Assembly (NCBI GenBank): GCA_946406115.1
Contig: OX291549.1
Span: 20,607,901 to 20,671,900 of the forward strand
DNA: 64,000 bases
From: Apoda limacodes
Lineage: Eukaryota > Arthropoda > Insecta > Lepidoptera > Limacodidae
Reading direction: 5' to 3'
How positions within the stretch are numbered: position 1 is the stretch's first letter; each line of letters opens with the position of its first letter. Positions 42,576 to 56,490 of this stretch are shown here, one piece after another. The notes beneath the pieces are model-generated. The model saw only the letters and a program-made list of their open reading frames with translations. It ran no database searches and was not told the DNA's origin. A program made the position numbers and the translations under genes.

Positions 42576-45500
42576 AAAACTGTCACGAAAAAAAAGGTTC
42601 GATATTTGCTACTAATAAATATTTACAATGATTACTTATATATAGGGTAGGGGGGCATCCATTTAATAAGTCGCGCAAACTTTTCGTAATTTTAACCCCC
42701 CCTTTCCCCTATGTCAGGATTTTCTCCCAGTTTCAGTATCAAATATTTACCTTTGTCACATTTTGTATGACACCCGCCCCCACCATTCGTGAACGTATTA
42801 AATGGATGTCCCTTAGTTTAGCTATTTCAATTTTAAAACCTTATATTATAGTATATTAATATTATAAATTAAATAATATACTTATAATAATATAAATTAA
42901 ATTTGTGATCGAAACTGATTTCAAGAGTCTGCTCTGTAGTCTTCTCTAAAACCGTTTAAGACAAAATAATGTATAAAAAACCTACTTTTTTGGATAAGTA
43001 GGTAAATGCAGTCAGTTCGTGTCTCCAAGTTCAATCCAAAAATTGAAAGGCAAAGCCTTAGTTTAGTTAGAGCCACTAAATCGGTAACATTTGCCTAAAA
43101 TCAAGCGTCCGTTTATAGTAAGCGTGTGTATAAAGTTTTTAGCAATTTGTTCTAAGATAAGACACTGTTCTCTACTGTGGCAGCTGCTAGGCGGAGTCGG
43201 GCTGCCGATGTTACTTTCTACAATACTTTCTAGCGAGAGATGTGGGCCGGCGCAACTGGAGCGATCGGTTTCTCTACGCACCGGGAAAATCGAATTGAAA
43301 TAGAAATCGCATCGCTCTGTGAAAATCGCGTATTTCATTAGTGTGACGCTGCAGATAATTAACTCAGTAATTTAATAACGCAGTGTTCGTCGCAGTTGTT
43401 CAGATATGGTTAAGTGGAAAAATTGTAATTATATGTAAGTGCATGTTGATAAAAGTATTGTTGTTTTGCAGCAACTTTATTCATTTAGAAATACTAACTT
43501 CTACATTATCGATACTCGTGTTAACTTTATGCTTGTCTCTAATAATTAAAATGGTTAAAATATTTAATTTGAAAGCAAATCATTTAAATTAGACCGTTGA
43601 AGAATAGTATACCTAATATTTCGTCATACAAAACTGTTTGTTTTTAGATATCTATTTATTTATTACAATAGACGTCATCGACGCAATAGTAGAATTCTCA
43701 AAACTAAAAAATTAAAAGGCAGGAAAGTAATGAAAAAGCACGAGGGCGAAAAATTTTAAACCAAAATTAATCACTACAAAGAGTTAATCTAAATAATATA
43801 CACCGTTAGTAAAATTATAACCACCACGGTGTTTTTATTAATTGTTATGTGTGTATGTTTGTCATTTATCATACTAAAACTACCACGTTTTAAGCGGTTT
43901 ACCCGTCTTAGGTTCATTATTGTTTGGAAGCAGAGTTCTAGGTAAAGCTTTCCGGGCCTTACATACCAGACTTAACTTAAAATTGTATAAAGTTGTAGCA
44001 AAACCTTCTAAGCGACATATACACAAAGTCGCAGGCAACAGTAAGTTATTAAATAAAAAAAAAAAAAATCAAAAACAACAAACGTTTCCTTTTTTCTTTA
44101 ATCTTCCTATCTAATAACATAACATGTTATTTTCCTTAGCCTGAAATTGACATTTCACAGGCAGTGCTAATATATCTCAGTGGGAGGAAACGGAGGGGAC
44201 TAACGTGTGTGATCTTCAACCAGGAGGGCGGACGGCACGTGGATGGAAGTGTTTACATCCGTCGGTCCGTTCGTCCGGGAGCGGCGCACGTTTCCGGACC
44301 AGGACGGTCCAAATTACTTGTCTGTCTGTCAGTACCCGCCTGTAGGAATGTAAAATCTCGTATGAGTAGGAGAGATAAATGTTAAGCTATTTATTTTTAG
44401 GCTAAACAATCAACCGATTGAAAGTTAAATCGTCTTGGAGATACGTTCAGTAAATTTTACGGGGATTTAAGTTTGTCTCTTTCGGTATAATGTTAAGTAC
44501 CTACTTATAATTTGGTAAGATTTTAATCGGTTAAGTTCCCAAAATTAAAATTTACATGTGCCATGGAAAATGTTCACTCACTGCGTATAATTTACAATTT
44601 GCTCTAATATTTAGGCAAATTTTTAGAAAAATTGATATTTGCTATTAGACCAACTTATATAAGATAAATAGGACTCAATACTAAATAGTCCTTGTAAATA
44701 CTTAAAGTAATCCTATTCTCGCTCTCTTACATATAAGGAGTGGGGTAGGAAGGTAAGTAACTTAAACTTAAGGTGAGAACTCCATACTATATAATATAAA
44801 AAGAAATATTTAATCCTATAATAAGATCTTAAATTGAAAGCTGCTACGGCACTTTTCGTTGTATACTGCACGCATCGTATGTCTAATAAGGAGAAAGTTA
44901 TGGATTACACCATACTCCCCAAACGAGTGTTGTCTGTATTGACGGTTGGACTATATAACCTGTTTCTTTCGCTCATGCAGGGAGTACACAGAAATAAAAC
45001 CATTCCCGTCTCTGTCTACTCCCCGATATAGTATAAGCACAGCACCCACGCCCTTTTTGAGTAAACATGGGAATGGGTAAGTAAATATAAAAGGGAGGGA
45101 GCTATAATTAGAATAAGTGCTGCATGGTTTTCTCATAGGAAAGTAACTTGTGTGAGCCTATAGATAATATAGGTAATCGACAGAAGTCATTTATTATCCT
45201 TATTGTATTAACTTTAGTTAAGAAATAATTACGTAATAGGCAACTTAATGTTTAACTTGCTAGCTAACAAGTAAAACAGTTACCTAAGGTTATTTATTAG
45301 AAATAACTTTAGCGAATTTAGCAATTTAAGTCATAAGTCTGCGGTTTCATACATTTTCATTAATTTTATTAAGTTGCAAATGTAAAAACAAGATTAAGTG
45401 TTCTAAAGACAGTGTTAAGAAAACGTAGACTGCCTTAATTATAACCCATCCTTTTGGCTTTGCCGCAGTCGGGTAAAAAGGCTCTTAATGTGAGCGATAT

Positions 45501-48500
45501 GGTAATGATATATGTCACTGATTCGTTCAATTAAAAATCCCGAATTATAAATAATAAAAAGTTAACAATAAAAATAAAGATTTTTTTTTAAAGGAATAAA
45601 AGCTTGTTTTTTTTAAAAAAAAATCTTCATGACATAAGGAATAATTAACTGAAAATGTTTTTGGAATGTTCATAATGCATTAAGCCCATTTTCAATTCAT
45701 CTGCAATTTACAGTCAATTCTTAACTGGCAACTGTTTACCGTTGCTACCACTTAAAATTTAATAACTTCTCAGTGTCTTAATTGCATTAAGCAAACATAC
45801 TGTAATGTGTTGAAATTACTAAGGCATTAGGTTGGAATATATTCGTTTAAGATTAACTTGTGTTTGTGGTTTATTTCTTTTTCTAGAGGAATTTTTTGCA
45901 GTGTATTTTTTATTAGATAGGAATTTATTGATTTCAGTTAGGAAAGTGAAAACCAAACTTCTAGACAAGCTGTTGCTTAAAAATTGCAATAAAACACAAA
46001 AAACACCGTTTGAAAAAATATAAACGAATCATAATCGAATTGATCTAAATTATCGAATAATTTTGATTGCAAGGAGACAAGACAACTATACTTTCAAACA
46101 GATTGTAAACATAGTATGAAAAAGATGACACTGCCTATTTACATTGTCGTGATGAGTAATTTGTTAAAATATCAGATGGCGTAGAGCAGTACTAAATGTT
46201 ACTTTATATAGAAGAATACTATATACTAACATAACTAACTATGTACAAAGGTCTACAAAAAAATAAGTGGAGACAATGTAAGTATTTTTATAAGTAAAAA
46301 ATATTAAAAACAGGATTCTAAGACTGGCATCCTTAACTACACGTTTTGTTAGGTGATTTCGAAATGTCTAGAGTATTCAAAACTCTGATTACAGAGTAAA
46401 ATGTAAGTAAGTAGGTACTTCAACGAGAATTTCCAAGTCTGCAGCTTTTTGGGAACCGTCTCCAGTATGCCAGACTGGCATTCGAGGGAAAAATGCAAGT
46501 AGATCGTACCCCTAAAGACCCGTAAAAGTACTTGTATACATTTTACTCCCGAATTCACTTTTGTAGCCGTTGTCCGGTATGTGTAATGTCTAGAAAAAAG
46601 GCACATTATGGAAAATAATATCATCTAAGCAATTTTCAAAATAATTTTAAAAATGGTTGATGAAAAACAATATAAAAAAAACAATAAAAGACCAATAAAT
46701 AAGCAATATTTTCCTGACCTCGATCGTGAAAATAGTTCAAGGCATGCTAACAGATGACACAAACCAAATTATCATTCGCTGCGCCAGTCATTAAGGGCTA
46801 ATTAGGCAACCGCTATCTGGGTCAACGACTCTTTGTTCTTCAGACTGATAAAACTCCATTTGTTAATTGTAAATCAAGGGACTGGGTCGACAGTACCTTA
46901 ACTGGACAAACTGTGGTTTCACGTGTAGTATGCGACCTACTAATAAATGAAGTAACACGGACACTTAATCATTTTAGTTCAGCGTAACACGTGGTGGTGA
47001 ATTTATGTGTGTTAATTAAGTCTCAATTTACATCAAGCGGTCGAACCGCAACGAGTCTTAAGATCATTACTTAAGTTGTTTTGGAAAACGCATAATTTGT
47101 CATAAGTATAATTTATTAGTGATTCTTACTGGACTGTCTTATCTTATGTCACCCACTCATAGAAGTTGATAAAACCGAATCCCACACACTCCTAAAAATG
47201 TAATCATTGCCGTTTTAATATGTAAAAGACAATGTAGATATATTGATACCAATACTAAATTCCTGTCGAATGATAAAAATAAATAACCGAGATTTCAAAC
47301 TAGAATAATAAACCACAGTCCAGAAGTTTAGAGATTTGTTTGAATAAATAATATTTTATTAAGGTAAAAAGGTTTAACCTACCGAGTATTTTTCTTTATG
47401 ATAAATAAATACTACTAAAGCAAATTTCCTTACGTATCCTACGTATGTATAATAACAAAAATATTAGTAACTAATATGCGAGTATAACTAGTACACAATA
47501 CACAATGCTTCTGTTAAGTAGGTCATTAACATTGTGGTTTCCAGGAAAAGGTAGAAATAAACAAGGAAAATGGAGAACGTAATCACAAAGTAGGTCGAGC
47601 TAAGTTCGGCTTCGTCGTCGTCAGATCGAGGCTGAAATAACAAATGCCACAGCGACATTATGAAGTAACGTGCTTACTTGGCACAGGTGATGTAACGCGA
47701 TTTAACCGGAGTAAAGAACTAGTACGTACGTGATACTTTGTTAAAGTAATTAGGTACTTGTAACAATTTCGTTTAAGGAATTTCTGTGCATATTCTAAAG
47801 TCAATGCGTTCGGGAATACAGGGGGTCGATGGCCGAGTATCAGGATAGATAAGCCGACGTCGAAATGCTTATCGGCCGACAAAGAACTGGGTAGATACTT
47901 TGTTTCCGAAGCGTTTGTACGTCCAAAAGCAATCGCCATGATTAATCAATCACGTCAGCGGCTTTAGTCGATTCAACCTTGATAGGTAAAGGTAAACGTA
48001 CTATGGAGTTCTGTTACGTAAAAAATGTTGGACAGTATCATTAGACAGCATTTGTATATAAATTTTAAAAAATCATAAAAAGGGAAATGTGGTTATTTCT
48101 TTTAAGCTGATGGTACCTAGTGATTCACATGGCAGATTGAAATGAAAAAAACACCGACAAAGTCCCAAAACCATACGTAAATATGTTCTAGGTTTATGGT
48201 TTTAGGATTCGATTGTGTTTTTTGATTATGTTATTGATTGCTATTATTTAAATTTTTGGAGATAGCAATAAGGTTTAAATTTATTACGAAAACGTGCTAC
48301 CTCTGTCTGTTAATAACGTGAAATATGTTGGCTATAGTATTATACAATTACCAACAAAGTGAATCAACAGGGCCTCTTCCACAGAGCGTGACTAGATCAA
48401 CTAACGAGCAAAAAGTTAACGACACCGAGTTCAGAAAAAAAATTACTGTGGTATCTCGGCTATTTTCTTGTGCAGCTAAAATTATGCGGTTTGTGCAGGT

Positions 48501-49135
48501 GTGTTTGTGCTACTACGTAGGTACCTACACGATACACCAAACATACTAGAATTTAGTTATTTTATTAAAAGTGTAATGGACTTAATGACAAAACACCCTT
48601 GGTTCCAGCGAAAGAAATGGGACAAACCTCTAGCCAGATAGTTTTTGCTCATTTTTAGATGGCGCTACCTTCAAAACACCCCTAATGACAATAAGCAAAT
48701 TCAACGCTCCATACTAAACATATACTACCTTCCTCCCGCTGCTTCACTCACGTATACAACTCCGTAACGCGCAAATGGTCGACCGCGAATCCCAAGTGAT
48801 ATAATCAATGATCTAGACCTAGGCCTAGATTGGATTCTTTTGTATCATTAACCGTCCTCTCCGTAATTCCAAATGAACATATAATACAAATAAAAAGCAA
48901 AACAATCGTTTATAGCTGTGCTCTACAAATCTAATTTCTAAAGCTTTATGTAAATAAATACGCGTCTCAAATATTTTCATGTGATAAAGGGAGCAGAAAT
49001 AACCGCTCGTCTGAGATGCCCCAGCATCAAACAAAGCAAACTGTGTCACGGACCCGCCTACACATCGGAAGGTCGCTCGTATCAAACCTGACTTTCATTC
49101 CACAATATAGAGCGGTTTTCATGTTATTACGACTT
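42576..49135. other. Long gene-poor stretch with three G+C bumps
   Basis: No confirmed gene. Three patches stand out: about 43190-43340 (91-codon minus frame from 43338), 44190-44390, and 47600-47939 (93-codon minus frame with ATG). None shows a known domain. They could be regulatory elements, untranslated exons or old transposons. A TATAAAA at 42972 and an initiator-like TCAGTTCGTG at 43012 lie near the first patch, at slightly too long a spacing for a classical core promoter. Confidence 0.4.
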
Positions 49136-49857
49136 TAGTCTTCTTTAAAGCAACGGGTTAACTAGTTTTGTTACTGCTAACTAGTTGCCGATTTCAACAC
49201 TGCTTAAAAGAGACTTATAGTAAAGATGTACTTTAAGTTATGGAATTAGGAAATCTATTAAGCTGGAACCACCACTTTCACCTAACTAAAAATAAACTAT
49301 TCCACAATTTGTTGCTAATTTGATTCGCAAGAATTGATTTTGTTGCTCTAGTGGTATCCAAGAAACAAAGGTTGGGCTAGCTTAAGTATTAGGCTAGCAC
49401 CACCATAGCTGTAACTTTTGATCTCTCCTTTTTAACGATTTAAACGGCCTATTGCTTGATGGTTGCTTATTTGTTGCTGAAGGATAGGCCTATTCCCCGA
49501 ATTCAACCACTAGGCCCAAGGCCGGATACCGCGACAAGTCCCGAAATCGGTAAATTGATAAAAATGCAGATCGGCGGTAAATAACCGTTCTAGAATTTGT
49601 TTTTAATTTGTTGCTAGAGCAACAAAATCAATTCTTGCGTAACAAATTAGCAACAAATTGTTGAATAGTTTATTTTTAGTTGGGTGAAAGTGGTAGTTTC
49701 AGCTTAATAGACATGGTATTAAGTACCTTATTAGTCTTCTTTAAGGTAACGGGTAAACTAGTTTTGTTAGTTCTAACTAGTTACCGATTTCAACACTGCT
49801 TAATGAAGATAAATGTATTGTAAAGGTATATACTTGTATTGTCGTTATGGAATCGAG
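49136..49857. mobile_element. Composite: inverted-repeat element between direct repeats
   Basis: The inner part is an element of about 456 bp with terminal inverted repeats of about 96-100 bp (49255-49350 and 49611-49710; outer ends CTATTAAGCT and AGCTTAATAG). It is flanked by direct repeats starting TAGTCTTCTTTAA(A/G) at 49136-49250 and 49732-49857, each with paired TAACTAGTT strings. The interior is noncoding. Either a MITE landed within a duplicated block, or the block duplicated around it. Confidence 0.75.
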
Positions 49858-52800
49858 TCCAGTATTCAGTATTGATTTATGAATTCATCGAGCAAAGCTT
49901 AGATAAATTTTAATTGGAGATCTCACTGACTAAACAAATGGACTGAGTACCTACTCGGAATTTTATTGGCAAGGCTAATTGCTTTAAAGCGTAGGTTATT
50001 TATATTTCTACATACATTTGGATATAATTGGATAAGCCTTTACAAAGTTAGTTAATTAGTAAATTTTAATAGATTTATAAGAAAACAAAATCTAAAAATA
50101 ATAACCATAATAATAAATTAGGAATAATGTGTGTAGGTCTAGGATAGCATTAGCTTGCGTCAGAACAAACAGAAACAGAACTTTATTTTCCTTTATGATA
50201 TGATGACTAGGAATACGTTGAAAGTAAAAATAATATTTGCCTTAATTAAAAACACATTTAATACCCAAATTAAATAAATAATTCTCCTGTTTAAAATTTC
50301 AAACTCTTCCCTAAACTAAAACCAAAAGACATGAGGGTGCCCGTCCCTGCTATCGCGATGTTGAAGGGAGTTGCTCATAAAAGACCCTGTCAGAATGATG
50401 AATGATCATTCCGATGACGATGCACGGTAGATATGATGTGATACTTTTTCCGACCCCGCCTTCCACGGCCTTTTTTAACCAGCTCTACGTAATTTTAGCC
50501 GCGTTATTCAACCCGCGCCATTGACGTAAGACCTTGGTAATCGCCACCCAACGTATGATATCGCCTCACGTCAGACGTGAATAGACTCTTATTAGATAGT
50601 GTTTAAAAAGTAAATGGAATTTTTAGTTGAAATTACATAATCAAACTTACTAAAAATGTAGGTATACTTTACAGTTTACACGATAAATTTACTAATTAAA
50701 ATTACTAACTAAATAGTCACAGGCGTGCCATTTCAACTTTTTTCTTATTACTTAGATTTATTACTTATAGTGTTTATTGTAAATTGTTAAAAAAAATATT
50801 ATGAGAAGAATAAAACAGAAATAGCATCTTTAAAATGAGGTTAGTAATTTAGATTAGAATTATTAGAATTACTCAATTGTCGCTTAAGAGGGCGATGTAG
50901 GCCAGAAAGCTAATTTCTGTAATACTAACGTTCTGTATGTAAATGTACTAAAAATCATTACACAATGTCATATAAATTACTATTAGATATATTTGTTATA
51001 TACTTCCTTAAAAAAATATTCCATAATGACGCCTTGAAACTTAATTTTTTTTTGTATGGGATTTAATGTTTTACCCGTTTTGTAGTCACATTTTTTTTAG
51101 TTTTTGCTACAACTTACGAGTCAATGCACTAGATAACAAGCTATTCTAATCATTTCATCAACTTTCATTACAATAAAATGCAATAGACGCTTTAAAAATT
51201 TGCACAAGTTTGAAACAATGGTCACTTCCAGATTTTTTATTGCATTAAAAATACAATAAATGAAAATCACTCATTTAGGTAATGCAATAGACAAAAGCAA
51301 GTTTTATAACATATATTTTTTTCAATCCTTTAGGTGCTATATTTCAGCCACAAAATTTGCTCAAAATAGCGTATTTACGCGATCTAGCCCATACCGCAAG
51401 CTTAAGACGATGATATTGCATAGTTCAAAATAAATTTGTTACCATAATATGTGGGTCATTTAGTTTGAAATCGGTATGCTTTCGAATATTTTTGTCAAAA
51501 GGAACTACTCAATGAGTATTTACTCATTCTTAATCATTTCCAATACATATGTTTAAAGAAATGTAGGTATTTAATTAATAAAGGTAAAATAATGTGTAAA
51601 TAGCTTGCGCCTAAAATAGCTATATAATACGGCATTTTGAGTAAATTAATTGTTATAGTTATAGATATTTAAGTTTATATGGAAAAACAATAAATAGGTT
51701 TCACCTTAACATAATGGGAACGTTATACATACTTCATTAATTACCTACCTATTTAGTATCATATCGTTACAATATAAGAGAAATAAAATTTCACATTATA
51801 ATACCTAATAAATGAAAGAGATTGGGTTGACGGGTGGCAAAAAGCGAGCGAGACAAATCCTACACCTACGCCTTTGCTTACTAGGCGCCTCACCTCGGCC
51901 TCCCATGGCTGCCTTCGTAAATGAGATAATGAGGTACATAAAAAAGATTATGTACAAAGTAACGCTAAGAATAGAATGCTCTTCAATTGACAAAAAAAAT
52001 ACATTAGAAGTACCAATTTATTTTCAAAGCTTTTTAAAATAAAAATAACGTAAATCTCCAATTCGGTAGATGTAGTACATGTACAAGCTATTCCTGGCGG
52101 TTTTACCCGTGTCAGGGCTATAGCGAGTAGTTACATAATTCCTACAGAATTAGATATATTAGAATATTAAAATGAGAGATTTTTTCATTTCCGACTGGTA
52201 GATCCAGTAGCGCCTTTAATCCGTGTTCAAACAAACCAACAAACTGTTTAGCTTCAATATCTTTATATATATAATTTTACTGTACGTGTGTTTGTCACTG
52301 TACTCCTCCTAAACGGCTGGACCGATTTGAATGTTTTTTTTGTATGCGTTTGGGTAGCGCCCTGGATAGTTTAGATTCACAAATGAACCCCGCAGATTAC
52401 GCTGCAGTCGGTATCATGCAGGACAACGTCTACCCGCCCGGTTAGCTAGCATTAGTATAGATTTAGAGGAAATGTATTTTTTCAGGGTTCCGTACCAGAA
52501 TAGTAAAAAGGAGTCTCTTAATCTCTTATGGTGTGACTTTTGAGCTTGTCTGTAATATCACAATGTTATGCTGAAGTCATACGACACAGGTCATAGTTAA
52601 TCTGTTTCTTACAGACTAACAACATGCCTAATTCGGTAAGATCAAATGAATGAAGATACTTATCTTACTGGGAGCCCAATCGTAAGGGTTGGGTTAAAAG
52701 ATGTACTTTGCGGAAATTAGGTATTTATTACATCTTTAGGTTTGGTTTCTGTAGCATTCTATTAGATATTGAGTCTAGACTGTTTCTTGGTTAAAGACTA

Positions 52801-52999
52801 TTTATATATCAATAGCTGAGAATCATCTGTTGTTAATTAAGGGTTATAAATACCATGCGGTTTCTATAAGTACAACCAAATGTCTGGGCTTAAATCAGTG
52901 GATCACTCTTGATTTTAATTTCGCTGTGATTTTGGTATCAAGTAAACCACGTATATAATCTTTTTTTTGCTGTAAAATTATATAACTTATCTCTAAATG
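49858..52999. other. Gene-free stretch with repeat remnants
   Basis: No gene recognised. At about 52250-52460 a remnant with AACGGCTGGACCGATTT and GGACAACGTCTACCCGCCC repeats the motif pair seen at 10250-10725. At about 52485 a scrap CAGGGTTCCGTACC is a lone 5' end of the common repeat. The 76-codon frame at 51812 has no recognisable domain. Confidence 0.45.
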
Positions 53000-53392
53000 T
53001 AATTGGAATAAGGATACAATTCGCGGCGCCTCGCAGCGTGTTTCATACAAATAAATTTCCTCCATGTTTACTGACTAAATAATGTAAATTTTTGTAGGCA
53101 TGATATTAAGCCGAATATCTATGTCTGTGGTTTTTCAAAATCCTAAAAACAAGATTATATTAACTTTTAATCTTATTCGAGATCATTTGTATGAAAAACT
53201 AGAATGCTGGTATAACCTTTTAAGCTTTATAGTTTAAAAAATAGAAAATTGGCACACTGCAGATCTAGATAATTAATCCTAGAACACGTCTTCAAAATTT
53301 CATGGTGATTGATTTGCAAGTGTAAAAAATAAGTGGGAAATTCGTTTGTATGAAGCACGCTGCGAGGCGCCGCGAATCGTATTCCATTGATC
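53000..53392. mobile_element. MITE with ~50 bp inverted repeats (GCGGCGCC type)
   Basis: The left arm, containing ATTCGCGGCGCCTCGCAGCG (53019-53038) and TTTCATACAAA, is matched in inverted orientation at about 53342-53392. There are only a few mismatches and one 6 bp indel (AGGATA, left arm). About 390 bp, noncoding interior. Termini are far richer in G+C than the core. Confidence 0.8.
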
Positions 53393-54817
53393 TTAAATTT
53401 TTAATAGACAAATAATCTCTATGCCTGTAAAAAATACCTTTCATATTGACAATATCAAGAACGTCAAGTCATCATGGAAAGCGTTACTATCTTACGCTAA
53501 TTTCACAAACAGATAATCTTACAATACGTTGTAGTTGTCTTGTCTATTGTACCGCTTGTTAAATTAACATAGTCGTTTTAAATTGGATATCTCAATACAT
53601 TATAGTTCGCGTGTGGTTGTTCTATGCAGAGAGAATTTAGATAGAATCTGGTAGCTGTTAGTTACTCTCTCGAGCTGCGTATCCAGTATTTCACTTTCAC
53701 TTTACAAACGTCAGTTACAATGTGACCGAGTAGTTTTTGCCTGCGGCTTTACTCGCGTAATATCTGAGATAGCTAATTAGACTGGTAAGTATATCTCACT
53801 GACGGGATGAGTTTAGGTTAGGTTTTTCTCAAATATATTTAATGTACACATATGTACGTCTTTTTAGTTTTATAAAATTTACTAGCTTTGCCCTGCAGTG
53901 TTCCCCGCATGATACATTATGTGAAGCAGCTGCAGCGATCCGGAAAGTGTAAGCTACGCGTAATCTTTATTCCATTCCAACGCGACAAACAAACCAACAA
54001 ACCACTGTTCTAATATTGGTATGATTTAGTACACATATAACGCATGTAAAATGTCGAAGTAATTGTTACAACGGGATTCATTATTGTTTTAATTATCAAA
54101 ACAATTAAGTGTTCATTATTGCCGCGGCCTGTAAAGACAACATTGCTGTCAGCGCTGATGATGGCCGAAAGTGCGACTGTAAAGTAGCTAACCAGTGGTG
54201 CCCATGCTTTTTTCTATGAAGATCTACCTACCAAAAATTTATGGTTGGGAAATCGACGCTTGTACCTACAAAACTTTTTTATTAGTAAATAAAACAACTA
54301 CACTAGGTGTAAATATTTAAATTTGTGTTGAACAGTCATTTATAATAAAACAAAAATTAATCAACGTGATTTTGGTGCGTGACATTGGTGGTCTTTCGCT
54401 AAATTTTCGAATTTGGGAATATTTTCAATTAAAGCTAAACGCATGCAGGCTATAACATGGAACATTTAACGCAAAAAACTTGAGCAGACGCGTGGCCTCT
54501 TTCCGATGTTTCCCAGGGACCCAAACTGCTTTCTAAACCATAGTGATGCCATTGATATTATTTGAATTGAACACATTTTTTTTTTGCTGAAACAAAAAGG
54601 CCGAAACCGAGAGCATAGCTAAGCTCGAGGCCATAATAGCGTGGCCAGCAGCGCAGTCATTGCATTCCAAGTCTTGTATAGTGCTTTCCTCAAACAATGC
54701 GAGACATTTAAATAAAGCCAGCTTAGGTCAACTTTGCTCAGAGAGGGTTGTAAAAATAATTATCACATTACAAGCATTTATAAGTAAAGTCATTTTGCAC
54801 CTGACTATTTTTGAAAC
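53393..54817. other. Gene-free stretch
   Basis: Nothing coding. About 53880-54060 begins ACTAGCTTTGCCC and looks like a worn retroposon tail. Confidence 0.4.
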
Positions 54818-55002
54818 AAAACTCGACTATAATAGATTTTTAACAAGAATTGCTGGTGGCTAAAACTCACTAGTAATGAAATTTCATACAACTTTGCTGG
54901 CGCTTATAAGATAAAACTCGACAATAATGGATTTTCAAAGAAAATTGCTGGTGGCTAAAACTCACCAGCAATGAAATTTCATACAACTTTGCAGGCACAC
55001 AT
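54818..55002. repeat. 95 bp tandem repeat with an internal stem-loop
   Basis: Two units (about 54818-54907 and 54913-55002) share AAAACTCGAC, ATTGCTGGTGGCTAAAACTC and AATGAAATTTCATACAACTT. Unit 2 has a perfect 10 bp stem ATTGCTGGTG/CACCAGCAAT; unit 1 has two changes in the stem. Confidence 0.8.
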
Positions 55003-56430
55003 TACAATCATGTTGAGTAAAAAATATTGATGTAGCAAATTCATTTAACCCAATTCTATTTCCAAGTGGTCAAATAAAATTTTTAGCAATATAAATTTTT
55101 CTTTCTGTTAGAATCATTCTACTTATGCATTCAGAATCAGGAGAATAAACTAATTTAAGTTTTTCCAAAAAATGATTTCAATAAAAGAAACGTAGATAGC
55201 TAAGAGCTTAATCCTTCAGCTAGATCCAATTTCTGCTTGAATTCAATAGAGCCTTATTTACACATCGAAGACATTATTATGTAAATTCGCAGACGTAATG
55301 TCCAAGAACAGGTGTGGTTTTTTTACACAATCGCATGTGTGGGGTGTTGCGTAAGAACACGTGCAATAGAGATCATTGACCCGGCACGTAAGGCTGATAG
55401 CACCAACTCATGATAACGCTCAACTTTTCGGGGTGATATAATAATTATAATAACTTGCAACTTTATACCAGCTGACCAAACACTGAATTCTGTAACAAGA
55501 CCCGCCAACTCTTTCATGACATAGAAGTAGAAATAATTCGTCATTTTTTTTTTTGTTTTATTTTTATTGTAATTCTATAGAGCAATGTATAGGGCGCGCC
55601 AGGATGAAGTGTTGCTCCGTGTAATTCCGTTGATTGAAGTAGGTATAAGAGTTTTCTCCTAAGTAGGTTTTTTTTTAAGTTTTGTTAATTGACTAATTTA
55701 TGAAGAATTCAAAAACTTTATAGTAAGGTGTGAATTATTTCAGGTTTTTTAGCTTGCAAACTTCGGAGATAAAGATAAAATACACGGAAAATAAAATTAA
55801 TTTACATTATTTACGTATAACACGTCGCCGTTTACCGTTTTATTTCAGATTTAAACATCTCCCTATTTTTAATACCTACCTTAAAAAAAATCATATTCAT
55901 TGATAATTTTACGATCGCAACTTGGATTTTTTTTTTAATAATTTCATAGAAATGTATATTTTTATTGGTTTAAATCTTTCTATAAACCTGCATATTAGAA
56001 ATTAAACGTAAAAAGGTACTTAGTATTTGCCGGTCCTCATAATTTGAACTAATATAAATTTACTTATCAAAAAAATTTTTGTTTTTCCTTTCTTAATGCC
56101 GAACAGAAGGTAACATAGGTTATGTTTTATTCAGATGAAACACATAGGTAAGACGATGTTTTTAGGGTTTTCTAAGCTTAGAACTCCGCAGGCGTCAGGA
56201 ATAAGGTTGACAGATATATCTTTATTTAGTCATGGATTTAACAACTATATGAGGAGTACAATTTTTAGTTATGTAAATAAAAAAGCAAGACAGTAATTGC
56301 TGCGATAAATCAAAAGATGGCGGACAATAGGTAAAAAGCGCCGTCTAGCAGTTCTCAAAGTTTTTATACTAACACTTTTTTATTTATCTTGCATATCATC
56401 CTGACGTCAGAATTACAACGTTACTAACTA
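55003..56430. other. Gene-free stretch
   Basis: AT-rich; no gene or repeat boundary recognised. Confidence 0.45.
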
Positions 56431-56490
56431 AGTTTCTTAATAACTACTTAAACTTCAAAAGATTTAAGTTTAAGTAGTTATTAAGAAACT
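56431..56490. repeat. Perfect 25 bp-stem palindrome
   Basis: Arms 56431-56455 and 56466-56490 are exact complements around a 10 nt loop. Perfect arms in AT-rich noncoding DNA imply a recent inverted duplication. Confidence 0.9.

Noticed and set aside
43190..44390. EcR-A or B1 first exon
   Set aside because: The G+C bumps were compared with remembered moth EcR N-termini and showed no match; the expected exon would give a much longer open frame.
47658..47939. 93-codon minus-strand frame with ATG
   Set aside because: Slightly G+C-rich but without domain, repeats or conserved pattern; left as part of an unassigned stretch.
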